This document shows positions 59,488 to 62,565 of a DNA stretch of 62,565 nt, piece after piece (the stretch's first letter is position 1; every line of letters begins with the position of its first letter). This stretch comes from an uncultured Lachnospiraceae bacterium. GTDB taxonomy: Bacteria; Bacillota; Clostridia; Lachnospirales; Lachnospiraceae. Under the pieces are notes generated by a model. The model had not been told where the DNA came from and ran no database searches. It saw only the letters and a list, made by a program, of their open reading frames with translations. The position numbers and the translations under genes are program-made. Where the stretch lies: positions 1-62,565 of the forward strand of contig CAMNTQ010000014.1 of NCBI GenBank assembly GCA_946558695.1, in the 5' to 3' direction.

Positions 59488-61683
59488 CTAAATCATAACA
59501 AAACGATATTTAATTGGCTGATAATCTCCTACGCCTACCGGAAGAGGAATGCCCGCCTTCATAAGCGCAGCTCCTGTATAGACCTCCCCCGTAGCTGTGT
59601 CTTTGTAGTGTTCCTGTGGCTTTAGCCCTTCCAGATAGATCAAATGAATATGCGGATTTGCTTCATTTCTTAATTGAACACCGTTGACAACAGCCTCTTT
59701 TTTATCTTTGGAGACAAACTGCCAGATAACATAATCATCATTCTTATAAGGGTTTGATAATCTGTAATAATCACCCGTCTGAACTAAATGTTCCATTTCT
59801 TTGTAATCCAGTATCTGCTTTCTTGCAAGCTCCTTCTCCTCAGGAGAAAGGTGCTCAAGATCAAGCTCATAACCAAACGTTCCCGCGCTGGCAACTACCG
59901 CCCTTGTCTCAAACGGAGCCGTGCGTCCTGTCTGGTGGTTCGGACATACGCTGACATGCGCGCCCATAGTACTGATCGGATACCCGAAAGAAGTTCCGTA
60001 CTGAATCTTCAGCCGGTCGATGGCATCCGTATTATCACTGCACCATATCTGCGGCGAATAATATAACATCCCCGCATCAAATCTCCCGCCGCCGCCGCAG
60101 CAATTTTCAAATAACAAATCAGGATATCTTGCGACAAGCCGTTCCATCATCTCATATACGCCAAGCACATAGCGGTGGAATACCTCTCCTTGTCTCTCCG
60201 GCGGAAGCGCAGAAGAATATACATTCGCAACGCTCCGGTTCATATCCCATTTTACATAGTCTGCACCGCAGGCATCAAGCACGGCAAATATCTGCTGCAT
60301 CACATAATCCCGCACTTCTTTTCTTGTAATATCTAAGTTTAACTGATGGCGGCTTCTGGTCATATTCCTCTTCGGAATCCTGAGAACCCAGTCCGGATGT
60401 TCTCTGTACAGATTGCTGTCCTCTGATACCATCTCAGGTTCAATCCATATGCCGAACTTCATGCCAAGTCCTTTTATACGCTTCACAAGCTTCGGCAGTC
60501 CGCCCTTAATCTTGTGTTCATTGACGATCCAGTCTCCCAGCCCGGAATAATCCGTATCCCTCTTTCCAAACCAGCCATCGTCAAGAACAAACATATCCAA
60601 CCCGATATCCTTTGCCTCTTTTGCAATATTATATAATTTCTCTTCGTCAAAATCAAAATAGGTCGCTTCCCAGTTATTTACCAGAATAGGTCTTGGCTTC
60701 TTTACATATTTGCTTCGGATAAGATTCGAGCGGTACGCATCATGATAGATACGGGACAATCTTCCAAGTCCTTCATCAGAATACGCCATGATCACTTCCG
60801 GAGTCTCAAACTCATCCCCTGTATTCAGACGGAAAGAAAAATGATACGGATGGATACCCATGACAAGCCTTGTCTGTTCCATCTGGTCTACCTCTATCTC
60901 ACAACGGTAATTGCCGCTGTAGGCAAGGGCAAATCCATAGCAGTCGCCATGCTTTTCCGACGTCATCTTGTCACACAGAATCACAAACGGATTGTGCTGA
61001 TGACTCGACATCCCTCGTTTGCTCTCTACAGACTGTACTCCGTGGTGAAGCGGCAGACGCTCTGTCATCCGCTCCATCGTATGCCTCCCATAGAAATGAA
61101 TCATGTCCATATGTTTGTTGGTGTAATCCATCTCCATAGACATAGCACGCTGTATCGTAACCGTCTTCTCTCCTTTGTTCTCCATCCTGACAGCTCTGGT
61201 AATTACATCAAGACCGTAAAATACTCCATACAGAAGATGAACCTTAAGGTTCGTGATCCTGTCATATAATGTGATCTCTAAAGTCTCTGCCTCATCATCA
61301 TTTCCAAACATACACGGAAGACCCTTAAGCGAATACTTCCCTTTCCTCATGCGGTAGGACTCATAGCGCAGATGAACTGCATCGCTTCCATCCTCATGGG
61401 TCATCTCCATTCCATTGATCCTGTAATCTCCATTCCCGTATCCGGAATACTCCTGCGGCAGTACATCCAGTGAAAACGTACGATCCTCGCCCGCTTCGTA
61501 AGGATTACCTGAAAAGCCGCGATCCAAACAGATAATACGGTGCGCGGCTTCCGTATCCCCGATATCGGCACCATAGTACAGATGAGTCAACGTATCATAT
61601 GCCCTCACCTGCATCTGATACATACTGTTTTTTGTGCGCAGAGTAAAAACTTTTGTCTTTTCATTATAAGTAATATATTTCAT
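59488..61683 (-). CDS. Alpha-galactosidase (GH36)
   Basis: The 731-aa cytoplasmic enzyme releases alpha-galactose from raffinose-family sugars and melibiose. It has the N-terminal beta-sandwich, then the TIM barrel with VNNWEATYFDFDEEKL, FVLDDGWFGKRD, the nucleophile Asp in YVKWDMNRSVANVYS (near 478), and the acid/base Asp in WCSDNTDAIDRLKIQYG (near 549). The length fits the bacterial tetrameric group. I use the ATG at 61683 over a start 15 nt upstream that overlaps its ribosome site region. It follows a YesL-like gene by 26 bp, and an ABC sugar permease lies upstream, which suggests import and hydrolysis of galactosides. Confidence 0.95.
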   Translation of the reverse strand: MKYITYNEKTKVFTLRTKNSMYQMQVRAYDTLTHLYYGADIGDTEAAHRIICLDRGFSGNPYEAGEDRTFSLDVLPQEYSGYGNGDYRINGMEMTHEDGSDAVHLRYESYRMRKGKYSLKGLPCMFGNDDEAETLEITLYDRITNLKVHLLYGVFYGLDVITRAVRMENKGEKTVTIQRAMSMEMDYTNKHMDMIHFYGRHTMERMTERLPLHHGVQSVESKRGMSSHQHNPFVILCDKMTSEKHGDCYGFALAYSGNYRCEIEVDQMEQTRLVMGIHPYHFSFRLNTGDEFETPEVIMAYSDEGLGRLSRIYHDAYRSNLIRSKYVKKPRPILVNNWEATYFDFDEEKLYNIAKEAKDIGLDMFVLDDGWFGKRDTDYSGLGDWIVNEHKIKGGLPKLVKRIKGLGMKFGIWIEPEMVSEDSNLYREHPDWVLRIPKRNMTRSRHQLNLDITRKEVRDYVMQQIFAVLDACGADYVKWDMNRSVANVYSSALPPERQGEVFHRYVLGVYEMMERLVARYPDLLFENCCGGGGRFDAGMLYYSPQIWCSDNTDAIDRLKIQYGTSFGYPISTMGAHVSVCPNHQTGRTAPFETRAVVASAGTFGYELDLEHLSPEEKELARKQILDYKEMEHLVQTGDYYRLSNPYKNDDYVIWQFVSKDKKEAVVNGVQLRNEANPHIHLIYLEGLKPQEHYKDTATGEVYTGAALMKAGIPLPVGVGDYQPIKYRFVMI

Positions 61684-61709
61684 AGCCTGCCCTCTCACAA
61701 TTATAATTT

Positions 61710-62390
61710 TTAAAATACATACTGATCTGTTTCTAAATCTTCGTAACCCTTTGCCAGTCCCGCCTCCGGAAAATATGGTTTAAAAAGCTTCCACACAAAC
61801 CATGAATCCGCAAGTGCCGTCAGCGAAAATCCGCATAACATCCATATCAGCAAATATACCGGGAACAGCTTCGCATCAACTAACGTAAAAAACATCGGCG
61901 CAATGGTAATCACTGCAACTGCCAAAGTATAAATTATATTTTTGATTGAAAAATATAATGCATTTGTCACCAATTTCAATATTTTATTGTCAAATGCCGC
62001 AACTGTCGGGAATACATAAAGTGCGATCATAATCAGCGGAATACAGACCGCCAAAAGCAAATAAGAAAATACAATCGGCATGATTCCCGGCATGGACGGA
62101 ATCGTCTTTCTCTCAAAATAGATGATCACCGCCACTAATATCATAAGCAGCCATACTAAAGTTGACTGTCTGAAATTCTCTTTAAAACTCTTAAAAAAAT
62201 CTTTAAATGTCCTGCAATCTCCATCCTTGTGGATTTTTAATGTGCAATAGAATAATGCCGTCGTTGAAGCCCCGGCCGTGATCACTGGAATAGAGCAAAC
62301 GATCCACAAAAGATTCAGCGCTATCAACTGACCTAAAAAACCAAAAATTCTCGAAAATAAGCCGCCTTCATTTAACATATCTCTGGACAT
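61710..62390 (-). CDS. YesL family (DUF624) membrane protein
   Basis: The 226-aa protein has about five hydrophobic segments. It begins GGLFSRIFGFLGQLIALNLLWIVCSIPVITAGASTTALFY, the hallmark of DUF624/YesL proteins that accompany carbohydrate ABC transporters in Firmicutes. The biochemical role is unknown. It lies between the ABC permease end and the alpha-galactosidase and is preceded by a terminator, so it may head its own transcript or receive limited read-through. Confidence 0.88.
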   Translation of the reverse strand: MSRDMLNEGGLFSRIFGFLGQLIALNLLWIVCSIPVITAGASTTALFYCTLKIHKDGDCRTFKDFFKSFKENFRQSTLVWLLMILVAVIIYFERKTIPSMPGIMPIVFSYLLLAVCIPLIMIALYVFPTVAAFDNKILKLVTNALYFSIKNIIYTLAVAVITIAPMFFTLVDAKLFPVYLLIWMLCGFSLTALADSWFVWKLFKPYFPEAGLAKGYEDLETDQYVF

Positions 62391-62422
62391 CCCCTTTTCT
62401 CTAATGCATATCTATAATTTGA

Positions 62423-62460
62423 ACAAAAGCACCCAGTCCGCGAACAGACCAGGTGCCTTT
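62423..62460 (-). terminator. Terminator or attenuator after the ABC permease
   Basis: On the minus strand GCACCTGGTC pairs with GACTGGGTGC (one G-U), flanked by AAAAG before and CTTTTGTTC after. It lies 38 bp after the permease stop. Confidence 0.8.
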
Positions 62461-62497
62461 TCTCTTAAGACTTTTGTTCGTCTTCCAAAACCTTATT

Positions 62498-62565
62498 CTA
62501 CAACTTACCGCCGGAAGTTGCAATACCTTCGATGAACTGTTTCTGGAAAATCAGGTACAGAACGA
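62498..62565 (-). CDS. Carbohydrate ABC transporter permease, C-terminal end (partial)
   Basis: The minus strand at the window edge reads VLYLIFQKQFIEGIATSGGKL and a TAG stop at 62498-62500. F(I/V)xGI(A/T)xGAxKG-type endings are characteristic of MalG-like sugar permeases, which place the sugar across the membrane with a second permease and a binding protein. Only 22 codons are visible, and the rest lies beyond the window. Its link with the alpha-galactosidase supports galactoside uptake. Confidence 0.85.
   Translation of the reverse strand, partial: VLYLIFQKQFIEGIATSGGKL

Overview
The window looks like chromosomal DNA of an anaerobic, spore-forming gut Firmicute of the Lachnospiraceae (Clostridia). 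The evidence is LL-diaminopimelate aminotransferase plus DapF/DapB lysine synthesis, a large Bacillus/Clostridium-type SRP RNA, a YlmC/YmxH sporulation protein, a minimal SufCB pair, an ANTAR regulator linked to glutamine synthetase, sortase-type adhesins and many sugar-uptake genes. No species can be named from sequence reading alone. I see no prophage, CRISPR array or complete insertion sequence. The left edge does interrupt a sugar-binding lipoprotein gene in a way that suggests an insertion or an assembly junction.

Layout. Positions 1-7750 hold a broken ABC sugar-binding lipoprotein with its LacI regulator and operators, divergent 4-alpha-glucanotransferase, a zinc alcohol dehydrogenase opposite a ROK regulator, a secreted Ig-like/Cys-His hydrolase-like protein and a Cys-Asp-repeat protein. 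Positions 7900-9430 hold two tRNAs (Pro-CGG, Gln-CTG) and D-Ala-D-Ala ligase. Positions 9480-19520 are a shikimate/quinate-type module: a TRAP transporter (P, M, Q), type I dehydroquinase, a YdiN-like MFS carrier and a YdiB-like dehydrogenase in one operon, then two LysR regulators and an old-yellow-enzyme/2-enoate-reductase-like flavoprotein with an Fe-S motif. Positions 19520-27600 hold a transporter gene remnant and a PTS operon (IIC, IIB, IIA, its own HPr, two SIS proteins, two amidohydrolase-fold proteins, a HAD phosphatase) under a divergent DeoR repressor.

Positions 27640-32560 carry a stand-alone protein resembling the N-terminus of proline reductase PrdA, then a small membrane protein, glnA, an ANTAR regulator, dapF and dapL in one direction. 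The glnA leader contains two hairpins with A1/G4 hexaloops followed by a terminator, which fits ANTAR antitermination. Positions 32640-41700 hold PduL, a TM1266-like regulator, a polysaccharide deacetylase, a subtilase with Ig-like repeats, a beta-helix protein, TruA, NrdR, YlmC, ferredoxin, carbamate kinase and tRNA-Pro(GGG). Positions 41740-47480 are a 1771-residue wall-anchored adhesin. Positions 47480-59480 are mainly housekeeping: dapB, a YbjQ protein, a CwlO-like 3D-domain protein, SufBC, SRP RNA, a diguanylate cyclase, TadA, a dGTPase and an HTH protein. Positions 59480-62565 are an alpha-galactosidase unit behind the end of an ABC sugar permease.

The strongest candidates for new biology are the PTS/SIS/twin-amidohydrolase operon (one amidohydrolase has lost every metal ligand I can identify), the shikimate-type TRAP/YdiB/AroD/enoate-reductase module and the ANTAR leader of glnA. 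Functions were assigned from remembered family motifs; no database search was run.
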